Of a DNA stretch of 64,000 bases, positions 47,938 to 58,667 are shown in pieces (position 1 is the stretch's first letter; each line of letters begins with the position of its first letter). The notes under the pieces are model-generated. The model saw only the letters and a program-made list of their open reading frames with translations, did no database searches and had not been told where the DNA came from. A program made the translations under genes and the position numbers. The DNA comes from Rhizophlyctis rosea (Eukaryota > Chytridiomycota > Chytridiomycetes > Rhizophlyctidales > Rhizophlyctidaceae), in NCBI GenBank assembly GCA_027596075.1, contig JADGJC010000051.1, positions 62,001 to 126,000 on the forward strand, given 5' to 3'.

Positions 47938-49797
47938 ATGTTCACAATTCCGTCCCAACGGCGAAGGCGGACAAGCTCCAGCTTTGGTCCTCACACGGCA
48001 GAGGAAGCCGTCGCAAACTTGTCCCAGTCCAACAGCCCGCCCAACCCTTTCTCAGACGTCCAACTCGTCCGCTCCCCACTCAACTCACCTGACGATATTC
48101 ACGTCTTGGTCGGAACATGGAACGTTGCAACCCGCACACCAACTGAAGAAGACATGCGTCACTTTGACCTCCTCCCCTGGCTCGCTGCTCCCGTCGTAGA
48201 TTGTTCCCTCCTTAACCTTGCCGCGTCCGACAGTTCCGACGCTATCCCCATCGGTAGTCCAAACTCAGACCACTCAGAAGAAGCGGCAGACCGTCTTTCC
48301 GCAGCAGGACGAACGATCGCTCCCGACATCGTCGTCCTAGGTTTCCAAGAACTCGTCACACAACCCTCAGCCGTCCTCCTTCCCAGAGAAAACTTTGTCT
48401 ACGGTGCAGCAAAGATAGCTGTGAAACAAGACGCCAAAGAATTAGGCGGCCTAGAACCATGGATAGATTTGGCAACAGAAGCCCTAAACAGAGCCTACGG
48501 CGGCAAACTTACATCCACATCCTCCTCTCAACACCCCACCTCCAAATCCGCCCCAGACGCATCAGAAACCCAAACCCTCGACGACACCCAATCCGAAGAC
48601 CTAATCCACTACGAACCCCTCTGCCTCCAACGCATGGTCGCCCTCGGCATCATAGTCTTCATCCGCGACGGTCCCGGAGCCCGAATCAAAGTCTCCGGCA
48701 TCCGCTCCGGCAGCATCGGCACAGGCCTTCTAGGCGTCTACGGCAACAAAGGTTCCGTCTCCCTAGCCCTCGACATCTCCCTCATAGACGATCCAACCGA
48801 CACCGACCCCTCCTCCGCAACCGCAACACAATCCCTCCTTTCCTCCCGCCCCGTTTCCTTGTGCTTCGTGAATGCTCATTTGGGACCACACGAAGGCGAG
48901 TCCTACCACGCCTGGCGTAACGACGAAATTGCGAGTATCTTTGACACGTTAGTCCTATACCCTAAGGGCATTCGACAGCGAGGAGGAGGCAAGAACGCCA
49001 ACGCTCCCCGTCTAGCAGGCGACCACGACGCCCTCTGGTTCCTAGGCGACACAAACTACCGTCTCCGCGGCGCAGGGAGATGGAACACCAACGCTAAATG
49101 GGGTGTAGTGAAAAAACTCAAACGATCCGACGTGTACGATTTCATCAACAAAGGCGACGTCAAAACCCTTCTTTCGTTAGATGAACTAACGTACCTCCGT
49201 GAAACTCTCCACTTACCCGCATTCAAAGGCTTTGTGGAAGCACCCATCGACTTCCTCCCGTCGTACAAGCACCATATCTACCATTTTGGGGAACTAGATA
49301 GTCCGGAGGCGAAGAAAGAGGGAGGGGGGAAGGGAGCGTTACATACCCGCAAAGCCCAAGAAAAACACTCGGGAAAACGGTTTCCGGCGTATTGTGATAG
49401 GATCCTCGTACGTGCTTCCGACATCGACGACGCGGACAGCGACTGGAACGAAGCGAAACATTCCACCATCCAAGCGGTGCAATGCCTCTCTTACCGGTGT
49501 ATACAGGAGATGGGATGGAGTGATCATAAACCGGTTGTTGGATTATTCAACGTCTCCTACCGGTTATTGGAATCGAGGAATCATGATCGGGCATTGGGGG
49601 GACAAGGTGGAGGTGCGGGGGAGGTGATGAGACGAGCGGTTCGGAGGAGGTTTAGAAGGGTTGTGAGGTACGCGGTTTTGCCGGTTTTGGTGGCGGTTTT
49701 GGTGGGGGTTTTGGTTGGGTGGGTTGTTGTTAGGGGACGGAGGGGACGGTGGAGGGGGGTTGAGGGGGATTTGGTGGGTGGGGTTGGGTGGTGGTAG
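47938..49797 (+). CDS. Inositol polyphosphate 5-phosphatase with C-terminal membrane anchor
   Basis: Single exon, 619 residues. All IPPc catalytic motifs are visible: GTWNVATR (about 59-66), VVLGFQE (about 131-137), GLLGVYGNKGSVSLAL, FVNAHLGPHEGE (about 309-320), FLGDTNYRLRG (about 367-377), FLPSYKHHIY, RFPAYCDRILVR (about 481-492) and GWSDHKPVVGLF (about 526-537). The enzyme removes the 5-phosphate from PtdIns(4,5)P2 or soluble inositol phosphates. After an Arg-rich linker a hydrophobic helix (VLPVLVAVLVGVLVGWVVV, about 577-598) and a short tail follow, so the protein is probably tail-anchored. There is no Sac1 domain, unlike the yeast synaptojanin-type Inp51-53. The lack of introns in a 1.9 kb gene is unusual beside its intron-rich neighbours. 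Confidence 0.9.
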   Translation: MFTIPSQRRRRTSSSFGPHTAEEAVANLSQSNSPPNPFSDVQLVRSPLNSPDDIHVLVGTWNVATRTPTEEDMRHFDLLPWLAAPVVDCSLLNLAASDSSDAIPIGSPNSDHSEEAADRLSAAGRTIAPDIVVLGFQELVTQPSAVLLPRENFVYGAAKIAVKQDAKELGGLEPWIDLATEALNRAYGGKLTSTSSSQHPTSKSAPDASETQTLDDTQSEDLIHYEPLCLQRMVALGIIVFIRDGPGARIKVSGIRSGSIGTGLLGVYGNKGSVSLALDISLIDDPTDTDPSSATATQSLLSSRPVSLCFVNAHLGPHEGESYHAWRNDEIASIFDTLVLYPKGIRQRGGGKNANAPRLAGDHDALWFLGDTNYRLRGAGRWNTNAKWGVVKKLKRSDVYDFINKGDVKTLLSLDELTYLRETLHLPAFKGFVEAPIDFLPSYKHHIYHFGELDSPEAKKEGGGKGALHTRKAQEKHSGKRFPAYCDRILVRASDIDDADSDWNEAKHSTIQAVQCLSYRCIQEMGWSDHKPVVGLFNVSYRLLESRNHDRALGGQGGGAGEVMRRAVRRRFRRVVRYAVLPVLVAVLVGVLVGWVVVRGRRGRWRGVEGDLVGGVGWW

Positions 49798-51325
49798 GGG
49801 TTGGGGGAGTTTGGTGGGGTGTGGGAGGGTGGATGTGTAGGAAATCGGGAGGGGAGCTATGTAGTGGAGGATAGGTGCAGGTTGTAGTGCATAGATAGGT
49901 CGGGAACTGGGACGAATAGGTATCAGGTATTTTTTCCATAGTTTTTTCCGGGCATGTTACGTTTTGTTACTTTCTATTCCCTTTGTTTCTATAATTGGAA
50001 AATGTGAACATACCAGTAGAAAAGACATGTACAAGGCCGTTTTCTTCCGCCTCCTTGCCGGGTTTCATCTTGACTGGGCTCTGATTCTTGGGCGGGTGGG
50101 AATTAGGAAGGGTCCGGATGATGTTCGCATTAGCAGCGTCAATGGGGCCATTTGCATGCCCGTCATCACTTCCCGGAAAGGGCGTGACACACTCAGCCCA
50201 AAACTTTGCAAACATGATATCGTCAGTGACTGGGATGCTTTACATCCAGCGAACTCGATTGCATCTAGGGCCGCAGATGTGACGGAAGTATAGCGCATGA
50301 ACATCGCACTAAAAGAAAAGCCGTCTTTATAGAGACTGGTCACATGGGGGAATTGTTCCGTCTGAATCGCGAAAAATGTAGTAAATTTGACTCCACAGCC
50401 GCTCCAGTATTCTGCGAAATACCCAATGAAATGAATCATGAATGAAAATGAATTAATGCATGAGGGAATGAATAATGATCATCATCCATATCGACGGGTT
50501 TTCTTGGCCCGGTCGCCCTTCTGCCCTTGACTCCCTTGGGCTCAACGGAAAACAAAATTTCGGCGCCTTTGGGAAAAATTTCCAATTTTATGGGAGGACG
50601 AAGTTTTTTGATAAGTGGCTGCTGGCAGCTTTTGGAGCCTTTGGTTAGACGTTGACCCCTTTCCAAAAACAGGTGTAAGAAAACAAGCTGCACTAGCTAC
50701 CAACAACTCCGGTCTACGAAAATCAAACAAATGTTGAAACGCATACTTCCCGCAAAAACAGAAAAAAGAGAAAAAACAGTCAAAGACGAGTATCAGCTTA
50801 TGCCTTTGCAACGTCTGTGTTTCACCACCTTGAAATCCGGATCTTGATGATGCGCAATCTATGTATGAAGAGATGCCCGTTTTTCAAAAATGGACACTTC
50901 GAAAGCAACATAATCGGTGTGGCGTTGCGTCGATGACAAATCCGTGAGCGCCACAAGCCACTTCACATTTGCAGCCAAAATCGCAAGGGTCCTTACATGA
51001 GAATAATTCATAATCGAAGAGGAGCACATGATATAAAAAGCATTCTACGGTGTTATGGAATCAACATATGATTTCGAAGGGAGTGCTGATGATGCGCATC
51101 GTCGCGCAAAGATAATGATGGTAATGTTCCTAGCGCACAGCGCGTTCTCATACTTCGAATAGTATCAAAAAAGCACAGAATATCGAACCCCTTCCGTCGC
51201 TCATCAAGTCCAAAACCAAAAATGTGTTCATTCGTGCCTCCACCTGACTCCCAACAAGTACCCTCAAAACTCTCACGAGAGTCTTATGCGCATGTTGTTT
51301 CGGGGCAAATCAGAAAAATCTGATT
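49798..51325. other. Mostly non-coding; possible gene fragments around 49967-50439 (minus)
   Basis: Minus-strand frames at about 50439-50280 (GCGVKFTTFFAIQTEQF) and 50215-49967 (DDIMFAKFWAECVTPFPGS) look protein-like and adjoin, but no start or clean splice joins them. The remainder shows nothing. Confidence 0.3.
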
Positions 51326-52165
51326 TCAGAGTCCAAAGATGGCCGCCACCAACCCAAAGGCAACACTGCCCACTATTCCAACAACGCTCCTATCACCACC
51401 AACCGCACTATTCCCCTGAACTTGTCCAGTCCCCGTTCCCATCGGCGTAGATGTCACACCACCACTATCTGCCGTCCCACTCCCCGCCGTCGTCCTAGGG
51501 GGCTGCGCATCAACCAACTTCTGCACCTCAACCGCAGCCTGTTTCGACTCCTCCACCACACTACTATTACACATCTTGATCGGCGTCTTCGTCCCCGGCA
51601 TAAAGTCCACACACACTTTCAAACTCGGCGGGTTAGCCGGGTCCTGGCAGATATCAAAGGTTCCTTTATGTTGTTGCGCGGCTGGAATATTGTTGACCTG
51701 GCTGTTGTAGGAGCATCCGGCCATGGGTGGCGGAACGGGTCCATGGACTGCGTATGTGGATGTTCCGTCAAGGCCTCTGTTGTTGTTGAGGTGAGATTGT
51801 AAGCCGAGAAATACGAAAAGACATATGCCACGGGAGGTAAAGGACCCCACTTACAAGCTATACACAGAATTAAAGAACGGGTCCAAATGTGGTATAACGC
51901 CATAGACTGTACCGCCAATACCTCTGGAAGGTAGTTTGGAAAATGTTTGTAAGATCCAACCGATTATTACTTCGCAATCCTGCTCCACGCAATCATGGCC
52001 CCTCTCAGAAAAAAGAAAAATAGGAGATGTATACATACAGTATGAAATATATCGAAGAAGCCGGCCCGCGAGCCAGAGGTCTCAACAATGCTATGATGTT
52101 CTTCAGCTCGGTTGGCTTCGTGGGCGGGGTCGGGAAGTACGCCAGATTGCTTAGCGAAGAAACGA
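51326..52165 (-). CDS. Putative secreted or GPI-anchored surface protein (5' end unresolved)
   Basis: Three exons link in phase: NIIALLRPLARGPASSIYFI (upstream exon, about 52165-52040), GIGGTVYGVIPHLDPFFNSV (about 51926-51858) and GLDGTSTYAVHGPVPPPM up to the stop at 51326. Donors GTATGT and GTAAGT and their acceptors fit. The last exon has a Cys-bearing region (GCSYNSQ, TFDICQDPANPPSLKVCVDF, KMCNSS). A Ser/Thr/Gly-rich linker and a hydrophobic end (SVVGIVGSVAFGLVAAIFGL) follow, the layout of a GPI signal. I could not find a convincing start or signal peptide in the 100 bases before the next gene. The CQDP..LKV motif recurs in a frame at 60.0-60.4 kb. Confidence 0.6.
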
Positions 52166-52260
52166 AACACCCATTATTTCAGTACAAACATCCCAAACAG
52201 TGTGCTCAGTAGCAAGTGGTGAAGGCTCCCCTCTTTCTGCGTCAACCCCCTCCCAGAAAC

Positions 52261-52515
52261 TCACACATAATCAACAGTCTTATATTCCGCGTCACACCCA
52301 ACAGAGCTTAACGGAACATACTGCACAGTGGACCCGCCTTGGATGTAGCAGCAGATGGATTTGCCCGGGACGTAAGCGGGACCGAGGTTGGCGCCGGTGA
52401 GGGTGAGGAGGTCGTCTATGATGTCGCAGTCTGGGGACCGAGTTGGCGTTGGATTTTGCGCAATGGCTGTGGTGGACAGGATAGCCAGAACGGCAAGGGT
52501 TGATGTGACTCGCAT
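52261..52515 (-). CDS. Small secreted cysteine-containing protein
   Basis: 84 residues from ATG 52515 to TGA 52261. MRVTSTLAVLAILSTTAIAQ is a textbook signal peptide with AxA-type cleavage. The mature part (about 64 residues) has four cysteines (SPDCDI, SICCYI, VGCDAEY), an even number for disulfides. A single exon. It sits directly upstream of the putative GPI-type gene on the same strand, about 100 bases away. Small secreted proteins of this kind occur in saprotrophic and pathogenic fungi; function unknown. Confidence 0.72.
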   Translation of the reverse strand: MRVTSTLAVLAILSTTAIAQNPTPTRSPDCDIIDDLLTLTGANLGPAYVPGKSICCYIQGGSTVQYVPLSSVGCDAEYKTVDYV

Positions 52516-52865
52516 GGTGATGCAGGGTTGTTGTGAGATGGCAATATGAAAGGGGAGAAAGGATGTTTGCTTCGTGAGTTGAAGATGAGGCAGACTTTAC
52601 AAAGGGTACGGAGGAAGGGCAGAAATGTCTGCGGGCAACTTGGGCAACTCCAAGTCTCCAACTGCAAACTTTCCACGAGCTTGAGTTACTGATATGTAGA
52701 TTTCTAGATTTCGGGGGTGGTGGTGTAACCCACTGCGGCATGCTGCGCTTGGCACGGTGACTGCGCTCTTGAACAATCAATCTGGGTTATTCTGATGATC
52801 ACTATGATTACAGAGCGTACTTTGTTCCAATCTCACAAAAAAAATATACATCCCCTCAACCCCCA

Positions 52866-55800
52866 CTAACTAACCATCTTAACCCTCTTCCTCTTAACTC
52901 CTTTCTTCCCCCCCTTCCCCTTCCCCCCAACCTCCCCTCCGCCCTTTACCTCCTTAACCTCCTCCTCAACCTCCCTAATCTCCCCAAAAAACTCACTACT
53001 ATGCCTCCCCTCCCACTCCCTCCGCAAAAATCTCAACCCCGCCAAATTAAACCCAACCCGATCTCTATGCCTATTCAAATTCCTATGTACACTCTTCTTG
53101 ATCGCCGCCAGCGTCGGCCGCAGCGCTTGTGTAGATACGAGCTGGTTGTGGTGCGTTTGGAGAAGGAAGAAGAGGATGCGGGATGTTAGGGGTGGGTTTT
53201 GGACCTGGATTTTGGGAAGGTGGGGGTGGAGCGGGTTGGAAAGGTCAGTATTGATGCACGGAAACACCAAACCATGCATGCCAAAAAGTCCACGAGGAAA
53301 AAAAGAAGATTCGCTACTGCCAACTCCTCACCTTCTCAGTCCAAACAACCAAACACCTCAACAACCCAACTACCTTCACAAACGGCAAAACCAAAAGCGC
53401 CTCCTCCAAATCGCTACTCCTAATCCGTTCTATCACAAAAAGCACAAACCCCTCCGGCGTCAACTCCGGTTTCCCCGTCGCCAACACCAGCGGATGTCGT
53501 GCCGGTGGCGCCAAATCCGTATTCGTCTTCCGTAACTTCTCATACATATCCAGCGCAACCCGTTCCTCTTCCCAAACATCCAAGGCTTCAATGACTTTTT
53601 CGCCGGCTTTGAGTGTTTCAGTCGTTTTTTTGCCGGGAACGCCGACTTCTTCGATGCGGGTTTCTTCTTTGAATTCGGCGTCAGGGGCGTGGGAGCCGAT
53701 GGCTTGGTCGTGGCGGTCTTCTTGGACGGCGGCGGAGTCGAAGAGGTCTTCGAGTTCTCGTTCGCGTTCTTCTTCTAGAGCGAACTGTTGGGATGTTTGT
53801 GGTTAACATATATGCGGAAGTTTGGCCGTGCGGCGTCATTTTGACTTTACCTGTTCATCCGTCTTCTCCCATATCCGAATAGACCGATCATGTGAACCAG
53901 TAACGACCAAATTCCCATACTTCCCAACCGCCAAAGCCCAAATCTCCCCATGATGTCCATCCAACTTCATAATCTGCTCAAACTTATCACAATCCCAATA
54001 CTTAACAACCCTATCCTTCCCCACCGAAAACAAATAGTGCGTCCCCCACACAAACTGCACTCCCATCACACTATCCTGATGCGCAAAAATACTCTTCCGA
54101 CAATCGCCAAAGTCTAATCCCCATACTTTGATACTCTTATCACTACTTCCCGTCACTATCATAGTCGAATCGGACGAGATGTCCATGCTCATGACGGGGA
54201 GTTTGTGCCCGTAGAGGGAGAGGAAGAATTTGAGGGTGTCGAAGTAGAGGATTTTGACGGTGCTGTCGAGGAGGGAGATGGCGAGGAGGCGGCCGTCGGG
54301 GGAGTGGCGGATGCAGAGGACGTCGTCGGACATTTTGAGGGTGCGGGTGTGGAGGAGGGTGGGGCGTTTTGTCATCTGAGATATGATTTGATATGAGTTG
54401 TTCGTAACCCCGCCGTGCGTGGCCCCTACATTCCGGTTTTGAAGGCACGATCATTTCTCACCTTGGAATACTCGGGATCTTCCACAAAACCCAGATCCCA
54501 AAACTTAACATCCTTACCTTGCGACCCTGTCGTCAACCCTTTACGGTCTGGCCGCAATTGCAACGTCCACACCGGTCCGTCATGCGCTTTGATGTTTTCA
54601 ATCATGGTTGATCGTGCCAACTCAAACATTTGGAGTTCACCAGTTTTGGTTCCTACCACGACCTAACACAATATGCCATGTTAAGAGTGCTCTTGGAAAT
54701 TTGCATCGAAAGGGCGGAAAGACAGAACTCACATGATTGTTGCCCGGTAGGAACGTGCAGCAAAGTGCGTATCCGGATTCCATGGACTTTAAACATTGAC
54801 TTGATCGGGTGTTCCAGATTTTGATCATATCTGCGGCGAAGATGGTCTCCATTTAGCATCCAGAATTTTGTTCTGCAAGAACCAACTTCTGACGCACCAT
54901 TGGATCCAGTAACAAGCAACTCATCATCCGAGCTCAACGCCAATGTCCGAACATCCGACCGATGCCCTCCCATATCCATACTAGAAAGCATCCGCGACGC
55001 CTCAGCCTCCTTCTCCGTCCCAACCGCTTGCACCTCAATCACATTATTCGATAGCGAGCACAACAACTGCACGCTGTTTTGTCCCTTCCCCAATCCCGGC
55101 GCGAAATCAAATGATCGCACTTTAGCGGAACATCGCACACCACTGATGCGAGGAATCTCATCTGCTGCTGATAGTGTTGGCTCCGCATCCCCATTTATCT
55201 CCACCTTGTCCCCTCCTTTCTCCTTCTTCTCCTTTATCCGCCGCTTCCGTCTCGCCAACACTCTCTTCAACTCGTCCTCCGTTCGGATTTTGTACAACTC
55301 CACCAACTTATCCGCGCCCTGGATGCCCACGAACGTCCCGCTAGGATGAACTTTCAATGTGATGACCCGTTCCTTGCTCTGTCTCTCCAATGTACCCCTC
55401 AACGTGAACGCTCTCCGCACCTCGTCCCCATCCACCTCTACGCCCTCCGCACCGCCCGTTATTGACTCCCCAGCAGGCTCCAACTTCGACGCCAGCGCCT
55501 CCGTATCAACGTTCCAGACCCGCACCTCCCCGTCCGCCGCACCGGTCAGCAGGACCTTCTCATCAGCTGTAACATCCAACGCCCAAACTTCCGACCGATG
55601 TGCCACGATAGTCTCAACGCAGTGTTGTGTGCCCAGATCCCAAGCTTTGAGCAATGTATCTTTTGATGAGGAGATAAGGTGGTCGAGCGGGCCGGAGGTG
55701 AGGAAACGGAGGGATGTGATTTGATCTTTGTGACCTCGTAGGCGGTGGAGACCTGCTTCGGCAATGATGTCCCAGATAATGATGTCTGTGTCTTTTGCTC

Positions 55801-56227
55801 CGGATGCGAGGCGAGCGCCCGACAGGTCATACGTTAGGGCTGAGACAGCAGAACGGTGGCCGTTGAAGGTTGTGGATGTGAGACCTGTTGCGAGGGACCA
55901 CAGGCGGATGGAACCGTCTGAGTAGCTAACCGGCAGCACACAAGTATGTCAGCCTTCGTTTCTGATATCTTTGATGGTCAATGCAACCTACCCAACAGCA
56001 AACTGTCCGTTCGCCGGACTTTTACATATGCAAGTCACTTCCGCCTTGTTATCTCCGTCCCGCCACACCGCCAGCACCGTGCCTTTCTTGACGTCCCAGA
56101 CATTCACGTTCTCCAAAGCGGGCGCGATAGCGTATTTTCCTGACTCGTCGAAAACGACGTTGCCCGCATTGCTGGCAACCACGCCGAAGGTGGTCGCCAA
56201 GCGGTAGCGGAGATAGAGTTTCACCAT
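52866..56227 (-). CDS. UTP12: U3 snoRNP / SSU processome protein UTP12 (Dip2, WDR3)
   Basis: WD40 scaffold of the small-subunit processome needed for 18S rRNA processing in the nucleolus. The start [19 protein letters not shown] is the conserved Utp12 N-terminus (ATG 56227). Many WD repeats follow: [56 protein letters not shown] and [13 protein letters not shown]. After a long inter-propeller segment come [54 protein letters not shown] and [13 protein letters not shown]. Then [15 protein letters not shown] and the C-terminal Utp12 domain ([37 protein letters not shown]) are followed by a Lys-rich tail. Several short introns. Length and order match the family. Confidence 0.93.
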
Positions 56228-56579
56228 TTTGTTTATGGTGATTGGTGAGAGATACTAGCGCCAGTTTATGTTATTAAGTAGGTGCTTTCTATCCATTCAC
56301 TATCAACAGGTTAAATATGTTATATCTAATAAGTTAATTTGACGGTGCGCATCGCTGCATTGAAAGGGGGGAAACAGCACCCGACAAAAACAAATAAAAT
56401 GCTGGCCCATTGAACAGCTGCATCCACAGTCACACCAAACCCGCTCAGGTGGCGTATGGCGTCGCAAGCCACCACGGGTCCTACTGTCGTTACAGCAGTT
56501 CAACTACTACTGGTACTTTTCTATCAAGACTATGTCGGCTAAGGTATGGCAACTGAACCAGTGAAAGACCATCAAGTAT
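56228..56579. other. Intergenic, no gene seen
   Basis: About 350 bases upstream of UTP12, including its promoter; nothing else recognised. Confidence 0.4.
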
Positions 56580-56932
56580 TCAACCGCAAGATTCCGCTAC
56601 TATATTCCCAAGGATCACGGCCTTCACACCAAATCCATCCTGACTCTTTATGACTTCCTCCCCAACCTCAACAGCCTTCTCCGCAAGTTCCTTAAACGTC
56701 ATCCCATCCAACTTCTCCCCAGTAACGTCCCTGTCATGTCACGGATGTATTTGTGGAGGTAGCCCGTCGCTCTATCTACAGAAGCGAACGTTTCGGGGGT
56801 TGTATCACCGTGTTTGTAGTAGACTTCGAGGGTGTGGATATGGCGAGGAGGAGGTCGAGCTGTCCTTTTGGGCCGATAGAATTTGATGAAGCGGAAAGGG
56901 AATGAGGAGCGGACCCGTGGAGTTATCAACAT
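56580..56932 (-). CDS. Small basic hypothetical protein with a suspected frameshift
   Basis: ATG 56932 opens MLITPRVRSSFPFRFIKFYR, an Arg/Phe-rich N-terminus of mitochondrial type, and continues HTLEVYYKHGDTTPETFAS..YLHKYIRDMTG. From there the coding pattern continues in another frame: DVTGEKLDGMTFKELAEKA and VEVGEEVIKSQDGFGVKAVI, ending at TGA 56580. The switch occurs around 56738-56745 with no obvious in-phase intron; the best GT..AG pair (GTAGAT..GACAG, 49 bases) leaves the wrong phase. It could be a small mitochondrial protein with a one-base error or a disabled gene. Family not recognised. Confidence 0.4.
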
Positions 56933-57638
56933 TATCTTTGACTGTTGCAACAAGCACTGAAGCGGAAGTCGGTGGTTGGCGAAGGGGGGATGAGGATTGA
57001 CACAGTTCATGGGGAATTTTGTGTGATATATGTAAATCACGTGCCAATTTGAGCTGAACAGTGAACTCGTTGTTCATTGATCAAGCCAATCCTCTGTTTG
57101 TACTCAACCAGCTGAAAGACTCCGCCATGATTGGCCGAATGGGTTGCGTCCGTCCGTCCCTCAACACTTATTTGGCAGCGCCAGTTCCCGATATGCTAAT
57201 CTGATCATCGTCGCACTGTCGATCTCATGAATTGATCTGATATGTCAGCAGCTGGAGACACCCTCATCAGGATTATATAAACCCCAAACAGTTTGATGTC
57301 CCCGCCCTCCCTGCGGATCCGCGCCCGCAGCTTTCAAATGTGCGAACTGATGTGGGCAGCCCCAGTAAGACATCAGCTGAGTTCATATCTGCAAGTTCAC
57401 ACGAGCATGCTGACAACATCCTCCGCATTGAGAATACCATTACGCAATTCCCCAATGAAGCTGGGAAGTCAATTGCGCATCACCCAGTCATTCCTCCATC
57501 ACCGGACAGCAACCCTTACCCCTAAACACTTCCATTGGGGCAGGAAAGAGATGATAACATACCTCAAGGCAACAATGTACAATCATTAATTTACATGCAA
57601 ATAAATTACAAATGGGCATCTTGAATTCAAGCCATCAT
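56933..57638. other. Intergenic, no gene seen
   Basis: About 700 bases between same-strand genes. Plus-strand short frames near 57293-57589 have no support. Confidence 0.4.
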
Positions 57639-58403
57639 TCATGCCCGACAAGCAGGCTGACTCTTCCCCTTAGCCTGCTTGATGGTGTCGTTTGAGTTGA
57701 TCTCCTTTTCTGAATCTATCTGCAGAACTGTGGTTGATGTGGGGAAGCCGGCGTTAGTCGATGGGATGGACAAGCTATTAGAATGCTGGAACCCCTCTCT
57801 CTCCCTTTGCCTTACTGCCCGTGTATCAAGCAAGAGCAACCCGTCCTCCTTCCTCCCCGTGCAATGACTGCCCATTGCCTTGCACACAAATGATGCACGC
57901 TCCACACCAGTTCCCTGCCATTTCCCCCGTAACCCCTTCCTATTTTGCACCAACACATATGCACACATACCGAAAGTCTCATCATTGCCCTCCTTCTTCA
58001 CTCCTTGAACAACATTTCTCCTGATGATAGTTGCGACCTGTGTTGCGGTTTTGTGAAGTTTTGCCAATTCAGCGGGGTCCGTCACGTCCTGTGAAAACAG
58101 TCAAATTTTTGTGTCAACAGTTCGTTCGGTACAAAACGGTAACGTGACTGTAGAGGGAAGGTAAAAGAATGACACACATAAACGCACCTTTTGAGCAAGG
58201 TACTGCTGCCGGGTATGTTGCCGGGCATCTGTCAATGAAACGAAATTAGTAAACAAGAAGTGAATTGCGAAGGCTACAGTGGTAAACTGGGCGAGACACG
58301 TACTTGTGATTTGTTTTCGGTCACCAGCAAAAGTTTTCTGTTGTGCTCTTAGAAGGTCCTTGTAAGAGCGGAGGATTTGTGTTCTTGTGGGAGCTAGGGA
58401 CAT
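57639..58403 (-). CDS. MZM1: Mitochondrial LYR-motif protein, complex III assembly factor Mzm1/LYRM7
   Basis: LYR-family chaperone of the Rieske Fe-S protein in the mitochondrial matrix. ATG 58403 opens MSLAPTRTQILRSYKDLLRA; the LYR-type motif is present as RSYKDLLR. Following exons: ARQHTRQQYLAQK, then DVTDPAELAKLHKTATQVA and IIRRNVVQGVKKEGNDETF, which match the family's conserved RRN(L/V)VQG block. A last exon VLQIDSEKEINSNDTIKQ ends ACRA at 57639. Introns lie between each. The size of about 115-120 residues matches Mzm1/LYRM7. Other LYR proteins were considered, but the RRNVVQG block points to Mzm1. Confidence 0.82.
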
Positions 58404-58667
58404 GTTGCTAACGGTCGGTAGATTGATGGAATTGTCTAACGGCAGAAGTTTGTCGGGAAGAGTTGAGGGTGCACTTAGATGTAGGGGAGAACACTTGGGA
58501 AAGGTGACACAGAAAGTGACCGGCAAACCGTACTTTCGCTCTTGCAATTCCTCCTTCCTTTTGCAAAACTCACCAACAATTGAACTTTCCCGGAACTCAT
58601 ACGCTTTCCTTCTTGTCTAGCCGGGCTTCTTTGTACAGACCCGCCGATAATTGTTGAACCTCTCAGT

